A stretch of 64,000 bases of DNA from Crotophaga sulcirostris (taxonomy: Eukaryota > Chordata > Aves > Cuculiformes > Crotophagidae). Position numbers and translations under genes: made by a program. Under the pieces are notes generated by a model. It searched no databases and had not been told where the DNA came from. It was given only the letters and a program-made list of their open reading frames with translations. The stretch is taken from contig VYZB01000040.1 of NCBI GenBank assembly GCA_013397455.1, forward strand, positions 3,895,450-3,959,449, written 5' to 3'. How positions within the stretch are numbered: the stretch's first letter is position 1; the number at the start of each line of letters is the position of its first letter. This document shows, one piece after another, positions 49,126 to 60,778 of the stretch.

Positions 49126-49827
49126 TGATATCCAATGGCCTGTTACACAGGGCAGATAAGCAATGCACCTGGTGTGAACTTCTCTGTCTCTGATACCCTT
49201 TCACTCTCTTTCAGGAGAGAGAAAAAAAATAAAATAGAGCTGAGCTTGCCTTTTCACAGAGGAGTCCTTGGGTGTGTTGCAGTGAGGAACGTGTGTCACT
49301 ATGAAGTTAAACTTTTTAGCAAAGCCAACAACAGGTTTCACATCCATGTTTGTTGGGGTTGGAGGGTTAGTGTGAACACCTGCAGGGTGAGGTACTGTCA
49401 GGATGTCTGTGTCATGCCCTGGGAGGTCCTGCAGAGCCACCTGTGTGAGCTGTGTAGAGGTGCAGCGCCTCCAGGACCAGTGCAGTTGAGAAACTCAGCT
49501 TCCAGGGAAGAGGGAGATGTGTTAGCCGAAAACGAGTACTGGAAACCTGGCTAGAGACTTTGGGTCATGGTTGAACGCCATTGGGGAACATCACTGCCAC
49601 AATAATTCCTACACTGAGCTTGTAACTAAGAAATCCCCTGTGGCTGCCGTTTTCATTCAATACTTGAACCCAGGGAGGTGATTATTGCAGGCACAAGCCT
49701 GTCACTGTCTGCAAAGCCTTGGGGAAGAACTGTTGAGAGCTTGTTAGTGGGCAGTGCCTCCTGCAGGATCTGAAGGTTTTGAAAACACCTACCCGGGGAA
49801 TTTGACTTCTAAATGCATAATTGCCCA
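49126..49827. other. Unique spacer before a CR1 copy
   Basis: A 139-codon plus frame (49135-49554) is open but Cys/Val/Arg-rich and has no recognisable domain. An opposite-strand frame overlaps it. I do not call a gene. Confidence 0.5.
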
Positions 49828-50202
49828 TATCACAGTATCACAGTATCACACAGTATCACAGTATCACCAGGTTGGAAGGGACCTCTGAGATCATCAAGTC
49901 CAACCTATAAGCCAACACTAACACCATCCCATCACCTAAACCATGGCACTGAGTGCCTCATCCAGTCTTCCCTTAAGCACATCCAGGGTCGGCGACTCCA
50001 CCACCTCCCTGGGCAGCGCATTCCAGTGGCCAATCACCCTTTCAGTGAAGAACTTCTTCCTAACATCAAGTCTAAACCTCCCCTGACGAAGCTTAAGTCC
50101 GTGGCCTCTAGTTCTGTCACTGGTCACCTGTGAGAAGAGACCAACGCCCGCTTGACTACAACCTCCTTTTAGTTAGTTGTAGAGAGCAATAAGGTCACCC
50201 CA
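49828..50202 (-). mobile_element. CR1 LINE, longest young copy, C-terminal ORF2 and 3' UTR
   Basis: The minus strand begins at 50202 within ORF2 (GACCTTATTGCTCTCTACAA, the RGDLIALYN region). It continues through [26 protein letters not shown] and [10 protein letters not shown] to the terminal DEALSAMV and stop. A ~100-bp 3' UTR follows, then a tail of about five GATACTGT-type units, one of them irregular. The last 63 codons are open. It is 5'-truncated, lacking endonuclease and RT catalytic motifs, so it is dead. Its close similarity to the copies at 7182 and 39799 marks the most recently active CR1 subfamily in the window. Confidence 0.96.
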
Positions 50203-53200
50203 TAGTTCTGCTGTGCCATGTTTCTGCACAAGTACAGTTGATGTAGGAGAATGACAGAGCCCTTTGCCTCACTGGCAAAGTTAAAACATATAACGTTGAA
50301 GAGAAGCAGTTTTAGGCACCTTCTGTGCAATGCTGTGACGTGGTGAGTGAAAGGGAATCAAAAACCATCTTTCAAATAAATAAATTTAATAGCCACATTT
50401 TGGCAGGCTTAGACTCTGTGACAGTGCTCAAAAGCATTTCCTGAGAGGCTGAGTGGGATATAGATGGTAAAGGCAGCCATGCAGATGAATGTCTCAATGT
50501 TGCTTATGTCTTATAGCTAGTTGCTTAAGCTTATAGCTTCTTATAGCAGTTGTCCTCTGGCTATATTAATGTGGTTGGTAGACAAAGGGCTTGGCAGCCT
50601 AGCACATAAAATGCCACGCCATAAAAACACAGTGAATCAAGACCTCAGCTTGTCTGTGTTCAAAGGAGAACAGATCTCCCTTGTAGAGGATGTAAATACC
50701 AAGCTCCCACCCTTGGGGACAAAGAGCCTGTTTCTCTGTGGGGAAATTTGTTGTTCTCTGCTGGCCCAGGTGAAAAGCAGCAGGAAGAGTTCAGCAGGCA
50801 CCAAAACAAAGAAAGCCTCAACTGTTCACATGTGCAGCAAGCCCAGAGGATGGAAAATCTCAGCAGGGCTGCAGTACAACAGGAGTGGAGGTAGTTTGGA
50901 ATTTCCACAACGGTTTCACTGGTGGCAGCACAGTTCCATCTCCCAATCTGGTGTTTTATAAGTTAGTACCCCCTGCATCTTCCCTTTGGAGGCTGCAAGC
51001 CATCCCTCCTGCCCCACAAGGCATTTGGTTGGCTCACAGCACCTGGTCCTGCTCCTTCCCTTCCAGCTGCCCCAAGAGTGCAGGGGAAGAGGAATCACCT
51101 TCTTGCTGTTGTCTACTTCTTCATCATGGGACCTCTATCCTCTGGTCCAGTAGAAGGTCTTTTTTCTTGGCATATTTTTAAAAAGTCCTTGTTTTCCCTG
51201 ACACCTTTATCAACATTATCAATTTTCTACACTCAGATCTTTGCATTTTTTGTAAGCTCTGATCTGCATCTCCTCTCTCTCTTTGTCATATGGTGCTTTC
51301 TTATTTCTAATTGGAGCCTTCACTGGAGTCTGGAAGAGATTTTAGCAATTTTACCTTCTTTATTGATTATGTGACTGTGATTATTTTGGCCTGAAAAATC
51401 ATTGATTTCCATTAGCCTTCTGTCTTTGCCTTTCCTCCTGTTTGCTCATAATTTGCTTATCATTTTCTTAGTGTGGAGGAACTAGACCTTCTGAATCACC
51501 ATACTTGTGCACGTGTGTGTGTGTCTTTTATTAATTGGGATTGTCCCATACTAGGCAGAAAGACTGCCACTTAGTGCCTGAACATTTGTAGTGTGAGATG
51601 TACGCAAAAACCCAGAACATAAACCCCTCCACAAGTGTCAACAACACCTTGCTGTTCCCCCCTTTACTGCAGTCAGACCTACCTGTAACACAAGTCCCGG
51701 GGCTTTCATGCTTAAGGATACATTTATGCGAAGGTGAAGGTTTGCACTCTTGCACAATCAAGCTTGAAAATACCTAAGAAGGGTGATGACCATGGGGAAA
51801 ATGTAGATTCACTCATTTCAGCCTTAGGGAGCAGCTCAACCCATGGCACCAGCTCCCAGGTGAGCATGTTCACCAGGTGCTGCAGCTCCCTGCAGTGAGG
51901 AAGGTGATGCCCTCTGGGCCCTGTGCTGCATAAGCAGAGGCTTCCTGCTCCTCCATTTCACAAGCCCTGGTTTACAACCCTCCTGTACCCCCTCAGGCAG
52001 AGCTTCTCAGTGTTCAAAGTCTGTTATATAGTTTGTGGGCAGAGCAATTGCCCCAAGACAGAAATGTATAGCTGGAGAAAAGAAGTTTTATAAGGATTTT
52101 ATTCAGAGCTTCTCCTTCATCCTTGAGCACTACCCACACCCTCCTCATTCAGGACAACCCGGGGCACGCAAAAGCTCTAAATATACCTGCAGTTTTCACC
52201 TAAAAAAGCCCTAAATATATCTGCAGACAACAATGCTGAAGGTCAAGAGTAGAAGTAAGGGGAGCCTTGTTCAGAGCTGGCCTTGTTTTGCCCTGGAAGA
52301 GACTCTCTTGCTCTTTGTTTGCCCATCCACAAGCAGCAAAGGCTCTTTCTGGTCCAGTGGGACTGGGAGGTCATGTGAAGTTTTACTGCCTGCCCCTTGC
52401 ACGCTGCTGAGCTCCAGCACCCTCAGTACAGAGGTGGAACCTTCCCAGGTTGGAGATGGGGGTTTGCTTTGCTGCTCCTGGACACTCAGCACCTAATCAA
52501 GCCCTTGCTTTGCTTTTTATCTCATTATTTAGAAAAATAAATGCCTCATGTTGCCATTGACTATGTTTATATAGCCTCATTTTTGAAGTAATTATTTGTT
52601 TAATTAAACACAAGTCAACTGTGATCCCTCTCAACAGAAGAAAGAGGGAAGACCTTTTCATTGGACACAGAGAAAGTGGGACTGAGCAGGAACACAGGAG
52701 ATGTGCTGTCAGCAGGGCAGACCTGCCAGAACAAGTAATATTTCAGAGACGAGACTGAGATTTCCTATTTGTTTTCCTTTTGGGAAGATATGAGCATACA
52801 AAGCTTTGCAACAGCCTTGAACTATTTCTGTGGAAATGTATATGAAAAAAAAATTATTGCAAAGTCTGATTTACTAGATGCTTAGTAGACAAATTTGTGG
52901 CTGAATAAACATATTTTTTCTGCAAATCAAAAATAAATCTCAGTAACACTTCATTTGTATTATGAATCTTTTCTTTCCCCAAGAAAAATAATGACATTCC
53001 ATGAATTCTGGCTGGTTCCACCTGGGCAGGACTGTGGAAGATCAAGACTGGAAACCGCAAAAATAAGTCACCCACTAAATATCATTGCTAGGAAAGCATC
53101 ACTCCAAGGAGACGGTGTGAAGGGGCCACATGAATGAATACTGTTATATCCCAAGGAACAAGGCATTCAAAAGCAGTTACTGAATGGAGAACAGGAGGCT

Positions 53201-53583
53201 GTTTCTTTTGGAGAGGATGTGAGCTTTCTGTTCTGAGAGTAAAACACCTAGAAAATGCAGTTAAATGTTTGATATCTGAATCACAGTTGTGTTTGTAAAT
53301 AGTTTTGTTAATAAGCTCTAGAGTGGAGCAAAACTGAGCTAAATCCAAGGACAATGAAAAGGGTACGTAAGGTTCTGTGCCAGGAGCCAGCTCTCCATTT
53401 CCCAAGTGCTCTTTTGTTAGCAAAAGTTGCACTCTGTGAGATAAGGAAGACCTCCTTTAAAGTTATAAGGCTCTTGCCTGTGCATCCATCCAGACTCCTG
53501 CAGTGCCATTGCATTTCTGCCACCTGCACAGAAGAAGCAAAGGGACACTGGCATCGTTTTATCTCATCCTACTGAGCTGTGGT
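50203..53583. other. Unique non-coding stretch
   Basis: No supported gene. Frames at 50521-50961 and 50885-51181 (plus) overlap opposite-strand frames and have no domain. A short GTGTGTGTGT run lies near 51514. The AT-rich palindrome at 52597-52610 is listed separately. Confidence 0.5.
52597..52610. repeat. 14-bp perfect palindrome around TTAATTAA
   Basis: TGTTTAATTAAACA is exactly self-complementary and shares the TTAATTAA core with the palindrome at 42862. The octamer itself is expected a few times in AT-rich DNA of this length, so only the extended symmetry is notable. It is homeodomain-like. Confidence 0.85.
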
Positions 53584-53941
53584 CACAGAATCATAGAATG
53601 GTTTGGGTTGGAAGGGACATTAAATATCACCTGGATCCAACTCCCCTGCCATGGGCAGGGACATCTTCCACTAGATGAGATTGCTTAAAGCTCCATCCAA
53701 CCTGGTCTTGAACACCTCCAGGGATGGAGCATCCACGACTTCTCTGGACAATCTGTTCCAGTGCCTCACCACCTTCACAGTAAAAAAAATTATTCCTAAT
53801 ATCTAATCTGAATCTCCCCTCTTTCATCTTGAAACCATTGCCCTTCATACTGTCCCTGCACACCTTGATAAGAGCCTCTCCCCAGCTTTCCTGTAGGCCC
53901 CCTTTAAGTATTGGTAAAGCTGATATAAGGTCTCTCTGGTA
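53584..53941 (-). mobile_element. CR1 LINE, 3' end, older subfamily
   Basis: On the minus strand the element reads through GNGFKMKEGRFRLDIRN and then breaks frame (NNFFYCEGGEALEQIVQ in place of the usual KKFF...VRHWNRLPRE region). This points to an indel near 53790. The 3' UTR and an ATTCTATGATTCTGTG-type tail end at 53584. The 5' limit lies near 53941, where CR1 similarity is lost. Substitution and indel load is clearly higher than in the 39799 and 49828 copies. Confidence 0.93.
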
Positions 53942-56900
53942 GCCAACTGGCGCCAGAGGATGGGAGAGGGAGTACAGAAGGGTTGCTGTCAGCTTGTCTT
54001 TATCCCTATGTGCCCTGAGGTCTCTTTTCAGTAGTGTTACCTCCCTTCTCCTCTTCCCAGAAGAAGACCTCTCTCTGGGATACCACTTGCCATTAAATGC
54101 AAAGTTATGTTTTCAGGGTGGCCTCCAGGGTGCCCAAATAGAGTATTTTTAAGTGTTGACGTGGTGGAATTGCTTTAGAAAAAAGAGTCTGGTAGTGATC
54201 GTATCTCACCTTATCTCTGCTGGTGACACTGTTATAGTCAATTTGCTGTCCCTGCTGTAAAGCTACTTGCATTTGTCAAGTGGAAGACACTGGTGTGTCC
54301 TCTCACCTCACAGATTGGTATCAGGTCAAGGAGTTTGGTGAGTAAAGAAAGAAATTATTTGTAAATGTTTATTTTGTGTTATTATTCTTAACTCATTATC
54401 TGGGTAATGGAGATTGAACTTTGTATGTCTTTGAAGGTCAGTTCTGCGGATCAAGCTGCTAATGACATCAAAATGCAACTTTACCATTACTACAGCAACC
54501 AGGGGGACTGTACATTGTTACATTCAGCAGAGAGGGGTCTTCCCTTTATTTTTCTTACATGGAGCTACATTGCAGATGTAAAAGGCCATATTCCCAGCCT
54601 GGGAGTTGACTGAGGGTTATGTGAGGGTGGCAGCTCTGTGGTTGCAATCTGGGTCTTCTCCTAAAATGTAATTGAATCAGGTTTTGTAAGCTCCACTGTG
54701 CTGCATAAAACCATGACAGGCAAAGGGAAAGTTTAATAGGCAGACCAGCAAGAGAAATAATGAGATTTAAAGCTCAATTTGAATATAACAATGAGTCAGA
54801 AAGGTACCTCAAACTGTAAAGCATTAGTTAACTTTCTTTGTTCTCTTAAAATGAAGTGCACTCTTCTCCAGAAAGATTATTTAAATCCAGTATAATGCCA
54901 CATGGCATTAACAACATGCTGATCCATTTCATTTCATTCTGATGCCATGAATTATACACAGCAATGTGCCCTCCTCACAGCATCTATCTCTGCAACTCTC
55001 CAGTTGGATATAATGGGCTTAAACCCAACTGCACTGTGACTGACTGTGGTGTGCTGGTGTGCCCTGATTATTTCCAAGGATGTTATATGGTACAAGGTAA
55101 CAACAAACCTTACCTCTTAGTCATTACTTTTCTCATCATCTGAAACAAGATACCGAAAGAAGAATTTTGCCATAGTGCAGCATTGACTGGACAAGCCCAA
55201 GGAGTCTGATGGAAGATGTGGTTAAGCTGATTTTCTGATCTTTCAGGTTTTCTCATGTGTCAATACAAGCTGTACGGATGAGATCGGTGAAGGCATTTAA
55301 GACACATGAAAAGAAAACCTGGGCAAACAGAAAATCAGCTGAGACTCATTTTCAGTCAATCACATTTTGGGACAGGATATCAGCCAGGAAATTATTACAA
55401 GAGTGCAACCAGGGAAGGACGATGGTGTGTATTAAAGATTGGGATGTCAGCCCTCAAATAGGCAGAGAAGTTTACAGTCTGCACCGTCTACAAATGACAA
55501 GACTGAAGTGTGGGATCAATACAAGGCTGACATGCTAAATCACTGTAAAAGATAATATCTAAACCAAATGTCAGAATTCACAACTACAGGCACTGAAAAA
55601 TAGAGAGGCAAGTCCTCGTGGTTGAACGATTACATTTCAATCTGATCTGTGTTAGTTTATGAAAACATTTGTGCACTTTCCTACCTGCTATCTCAAGTGA
55701 CAAGTGTGAAGACGAGGGATCTGAAAGCACAGAAAATAAAGTGGAGCAATGCAAGACCTACATGGGGCTGACCCAGTAGATCTGTCCTCTTCGTGACCAG
55801 CATGACAATTGCAACCATTTCATGCCCCCTGGCTTGGGGATTGCATGGGGTAGAGGGTCGTTGAAGAGAGTAAACCAAGAACAGGTTTTTTTTCCTGAGA
55901 AAAATCTAAAAATTATGGAGAAGTGCAGAGCCTTGGGTGATAAGGGCCAGGCTGGGGCATCTCAGTACTGCAGATAACTAGAATGTGGAACAGCCTTGGT
56001 CAGAAAATGCCAGGATCTGCAGATTTACCCCCCTGAGGAGGGTTTTTGAAAGAAAGGATACGGGAACAACTGCCTTGGTATGGGGGCAGCCAAATGCCTG
56101 AGCCAACATCAAGCGAGTGCTCACCATGCCAGCACAGACACTGTATGAACAAAAAGAACTTTCAATATCAGCCTGAAGTTACTGTGTCACCCATGATGGG
56201 TTCCTGCCCCATCCAAGCAAGGATGCAGTGCTTCATTAGCAATTCTTATCCAGTGGTTAACAACATCCTGAAGGAAGGGTTAAGTTTAATGACATGTTGG
56301 TCCAACAATACAAATACAATTAACATTAATAATTAGTAAAGGAAATCTGGGTCAGGACAATACTGAATCTGTACCCATACACATTTTTTCCACATCTCTT
56401 ATGGTCTTCTGTTTCCAGCTCTGTGCAATTTTGGCCTTGAAAATAGTGTCAATAAATGTTATCTAATCTGAATACATTATTCATGGGTCTGACCTTCTTC
56501 TGAAGTTGTAATAGCTCAGGGAGGGCTGCACCACGAAGAGTTGCTCTCAAGACATTCGTAGGGTAGATAAATTCCTATCTGAGAGACAGACCAGGGAGCA
56601 TAAAACACCTATTGTCTCGCCCACTGAGGGAGGCCAGGCCAGCTGCTCTGCATAAAACCTTCAGCATCCTAGGGGGATAAACACTGGCTCTTCTGAACAA
56701 ACACCCACACTATGCATCCTCTCTCTTTTGCATGACATCTGCTGAAAGCAGTGTTCACTGATTCAGGCAGGGAAAAGAGCACCCATAAAGAAGGGAGCTA
56801 GACTGGAAACTATTTGCACGCTAGCAAGGAAGTTTTGCATCCACTTTCATTTAGCAAAGTAAATATCTTGAGCTCTTGGTGGGCAAATACCCCTTCTCGT

Positions 56901-57599
56901 TCTGGAGAAATAACGGGTTTAGGGGCTCCAGCTCTCCTGCAGAGCTTAGCCATACCATCAGGCTTGCTCAGTGTGGTGATGCTCTGTTTTCTTTGGGTGT
57001 GTTTTGTCGTCAGCTGTAACTGATATGAGCCTGTGAAAGAATGTGCCATTTATATTGAGATCAATTCTGAAAAGAAATGCTGGCTTGGTGTTATTGGCTC
57101 AAAGGAAGTATCTTCTCCAGAGAAAGCATTTCTTCAAGCCGGGCATCTTGGCAAGTGACCATCAAGAGACTGATGTTTCATCTTGTGGTAACTAAACACT
57201 CAAAAGAAACTGTGGCTGTGGATCTGAATTATTTCTTCGTTCTTTTATAGAGCAGAACCTGTTCACATCCAGGCTTTTTAAGGAGTCCCAATTTTACATG
57301 TGCACTGTGCATTTTAGGAGTATCTATTTCAGCTGCATGCTGTGAACGAGGAAAGCAGTGTGCCTTAATGCCAGAGGTCAGAAAATGGAAATGCAGTCCT
57401 ATGGGGGCACGTATACAATGGCATATACAATGTGGAATGGTTCTTTCAGAGGAGCAGATAGACAATGGCATTGAGCTTCATCGCATCAGAAACAAGAAAC
57501 CTTCGAGAGACTCCCTAGAGTGCCAAGGTGACAAGGAAGCACTTAGGAGCATAAAGACCTTTACAGTGAAACCAAAGGATTTATTAATAATCAGTCTGC
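53942..57599. other. Unique non-coding stretch
   Basis: No supported gene or transposon. A 96-codon plus frame (56046-56336) and a 93-codon plus frame (55257-55538) have no recognisable domain. 54880-54980 is AT-rich and repeat-free with an inverted repeat ATGCCA-CA-TGGCAT; nothing firmer can be said. Confidence 0.5.
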
Positions 57600-58190
57600 A
57601 TCACAGAGAATGCTGGGAAATACTGGCCCCAAATGCATTTTTTCAGGCTCAAATCATAGACAGTGAGATGTTAAAACATGAGGTGTTGAACAAGCTAAAG
57701 AACCACAAGCTGCTAGGAATGAAAGGTATATATCCCAAGAGAACTGGAGGAATTTAACAAAAAAGGAGTTGCTAGCAAAAATACACTGCCTCTCATTATG
57801 TCATATCTGCATTTTAGGAAGAGCTGATCCTAGTATAGAAGACCAGCAAGCCCTTCTCCAGTGCCAGCTGCATTGGTTGAAACTAATCAAAACCAGAAGT
57901 TTAGTTGGATAAACATGACAGAATGGGGACGACAGTTTGGATTCACTGAAGGGAAATTTTCTCTAATCTACTACAGTTTTTAATATGTTGCCAGAAGAGT
58001 GGATGTGACTTTCTTGGACTTTTAAGAGGCAGAGGACAAAGTCCTTCACAGGAGGCAATTTGGGAAACAAATACCCTAATATATCAGATTGAATATTGTC
58101 ACGGACTAGAAACTGGCTAAGAGAAAATAAAATAAAGGATCCTTTGCAACAGGGCAAAGAATAAACATGAACCTTCCCCTGTTATATCCT
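57600..58190 (+). mobile_element. Ancient CR1-type reverse transcriptase relic
   Basis: Scattered ORF2 landmarks occur in the correct order. NAFF is near 57634. LNKLKNHKLLGMKGIYP (about 57688-57738) corresponds to the conserved L..L...K..GPDGI.P block, with the Asp replaced. FGFTEGKFSL is near 57934-57965, the usual FGF..GKS.L. LDF followed by stop, then EAEDKVLHRR (58014-58056), corresponds to LDF.KAFDKVPH.RL with a stop and a disrupted AFD, and RNWLRE is near 58110. Frames change between blocks, so several indels and stops are present. This resembles the old CR1 families abundant in turtles more than the young avian copies. Limits are approximate. The identification rests on remembered family motifs. 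Confidence 0.75.
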
Positions 58191-59415
58191 GCAGAATAAA
58201 AATTTCTTACAACTGACGCTTAATATTTTTAATAAGGAATTAAAGAATTGACAGAACCGTGAGATGTGTGGGAAGTGCTGAATGCTGTGAGGAATCTCTG
58301 AGATCTGGGATGTGCTCTGCCTCCTGTTTAGTGAGGTTTCAAAATGCTCCAAACAGAATAGTGCTGCTAAGCTGTTACTTACAGGTTTACGTGACCCATG
58401 TGTTGCAGAGACAAGATGCTAGCACAGCAGATTTTGAATTCTTGTTTTTACTTACTTTGTAACCAAAGCTGGTTTAAATCAGTTTTTCCACTTTTCTAGG
58501 GAAAACTGTTTCTTGGAATCCTTTCTCAGAACCCCTACTCTGTTAAAGCCTCCACGCTGAATTCACCTTTCTTGCATTCCCACTGGCACATGTGCAATTA
58601 CTCCATAAAGAATTGCAGCCCAGTGGGACGGCAGGGTCAAGCTGTGATTCAGCTCTTACCTCTTCTGAACTACTACGCAGCATAGTAGTGTTAGGCTTTC
58701 TCAAGCTCACTGTGCCCTGTTAGACATTGCATGATTTCCCATCAGCAGCTCAGCACAGTGGCCCTTCATTGAAAGGTTTTTGTATTTTTTCCATCTGGAA
58801 GATCTTGAGAGCCAAATATAAGTGGAGTTGCTGTTTAGGAAAAGGAGTCACAACTCAAAGGAACTGGAAATCCTACAAGATGTGTGCCTTCTCATTCAAG
58901 ATTTCACGTTTTCCTAACAAGTTGTGTATCAGGTTCAGTTTTTTGATAAAGATTTTGTAGATAATTCTTATTTCCTGTTTCCAGAGACTTTTCTCTATAC
59001 CCCATTATGTGTTTAAAGGCATTTTTCCAGAAATTATCTTGCTTACAGTACAGAAACAGCCACAGTAAATGGTTTTCAGGTACTGCTTCTGTTTATCAGC
59101 AAAGTTTGCTAGTAGTTACAGTCTCCTACTATTCAGACTTACTTTATTATTCACTTTGTGTCATCTGTTCCTCATCAAGAAATTCAGAAATGAGAGAGAA
59201 GTCCCATTAGTGAAATAGATTACTACTTTTACCATGGTTATAGATGCATTATTTTAGCAGCTAAACTGCTCTGGAAACTTTTCCTGAGAAGACAGTTATA
59301 GCTTCCAGGTCCACTAAGCAACCATAAGAGAAGATTGTGTCATTGTGAAAAAGTAACCAGTTTCCAAGAAGTTCTTTATTTGTAAACTTTACCAGGTCAA
59401 TTTGTAATCTCACTG
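58191..59415. other. Unique non-coding stretch
   Basis: No recognised gene or repeat. The relic's 3' continuation, if any, is not detectable. Frames are short and unsupported. Confidence 0.5.
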
Positions 59416-59461
59416 AAAAAAAAAAAAAAATCAAAATCAAAAAAACCCCCAAAACCCCCAA
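59416..59461 (+). repeat. A-rich low-complexity tract
   Basis: A15, then TCAAAATCAAAAAAACCCCC-type sequence to about 59461. It lies about 50 bp from a CR1 fragment that lacks its own 3' end. CR1 does not use poly(A) tails, so the tract is not explained by that element. Confidence 0.8.
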
Positions 59462-59514
59462 CCTACAAACACCCAAGTTCTTTAGACCAAAAGACCAGTT
59501 TCATGTGTAAAATG

Positions 59515-59943
59515 CAACTTGGCCCTGCCTCTGGACCCACTCCAACAGGTCCACATCTTTCCTGTGCTGAGGGCTCCAGGGCTGGATGCAGCACTGCAGG
59601 TGAGCTCTTACCAGAGCAGAGTAGAGGGGCAGAATCATCTCCCTCACCTGGTGGCCATGCTTCTTTTGATGCAGCCCATGATATGGTTGGTTTTCTAGGT
59701 TGCAAGCATGCATTGTCAGCTCATGTCCAGTTTTTCATCCACAAATACACCCAAGTCCTTCTTGGCAGGGCTGCTCTCAATTCGTTCTTCGGCAAGCCTG
59801 TATTTGTGCTTGGGATTTCCCCCACCCAGTTGCAAGGCTTTGCACTTGGCCTTGTTGAACCTCATGAGGTTCACACAGGCCTACTTCTTGAGCCTGTCCA
59901 GGTCCCTCTGGATGGCATCCTGTCCCTCAGGTGTGTCAACCAC
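59515..59943 (-). mobile_element. CR1 LINE internal ORF2 fragment (no 3' end)
   Basis: On the minus strand it reads [48 protein letters not shown], then NHIMGCIKRS. After a frameshift near 59645 it continues as REMILPLYSALVRAH and HRKDVDLLEWVQR. This is the thumb and post-RT part of CR1 ORF2. Three in-frame stops (one replacing the usual Trp after KK, one after DMS, one after LAT) and one single-base deletion are visible. Unlike ordinary CR1 copies it lacks the 3' UTR and tail, so it is an internal piece left by deletion or rearrangement. Confidence 0.92.
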
Positions 59944-60778
59944 TCTCTATAATAGCAGCACTGGAACTAAAATAACCTTCGGTGAAGATATAGCAGAGGT
60001 CACTAGAATTACAAAGTTGTTTGTAGATCAGTAACAGCACATGAAATGTTCAAACAGTTCTTTGCTCAATGAGTGACCTTCTGCCAGGAAAGCATTTTAG
60101 CTTGATAGGCTCATAAAATATCAGAGGAGTGGAGTAATGAAGATGAGGAAAAGAGGGGACTCTTCATTATAGTATGTTTATGATAAGTGTGTTTAAATGG
60201 ACCTTTGGGGAGCTTTCTCAGCACCTCACCAGCACCAGCATTGAGATCAGCCAGAAAAGGATCTTAATATTTGCAAGAGACTTCTATTTTCTTTGAAAAT
60301 CTTCAGTGAGCTCTCCTAACCACCATTCACCATTAACTTCTCACAAATGTATAAATTAAGTAGATTCAAAAAGAGATTTGATTGTATTTTGCCTACTACT
60401 CAAGCACACACACATGCACGCGCGCATCTACAAGTCCTAGGCAGATATGTGTTTAAATAGAGTAAATCCAGGTCATCCCCTGTTGTAGACCTTCCCCATT
60501 CATTCCACACTCTTTGTCTGTAATTTACAAGGCACTTTACTTTTTTTTTTGAGACAGAGTGATTGGCAATATCATAAACTTACTGAAGTCAAGAGAAGTA
60601 TTGTTAGCAGCATCTTAGAGTGTCACTCCTATTTTTCTAACTCTTCTGCAAAAATCTAGGCAGTTTGGGGTAACAGAAAGAATACTAAGTACAGAGGATT
60701 AGAAGAGAGCATCTCCTTTAATCTGGATTTGGTAAAATTCAACACGACAGAACCCTATATGGTTTGCTTTTTAGTTCT
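59944..60778. other. Unique spacer with a Z-DNA-type tract
   Basis: No gene is recognised. It contains the alternating purine-pyrimidine tract at 60404-60427 and a T10 run near 60541. Otherwise it is featureless AT-rich sequence. Confidence 0.5.
60404..60427. repeat. 24-bp perfect alternating purine-pyrimidine tract
   Basis: A CA-repeat passes through ATGCAC into CGCGCGCAT without a break in purine-pyrimidine alternation for 24 bases. CG and CA/TG steps are the favoured steps for left-handed Z-DNA. The CGCGCGC core is unusual in this CpG-poor region. Confidence 0.85.
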
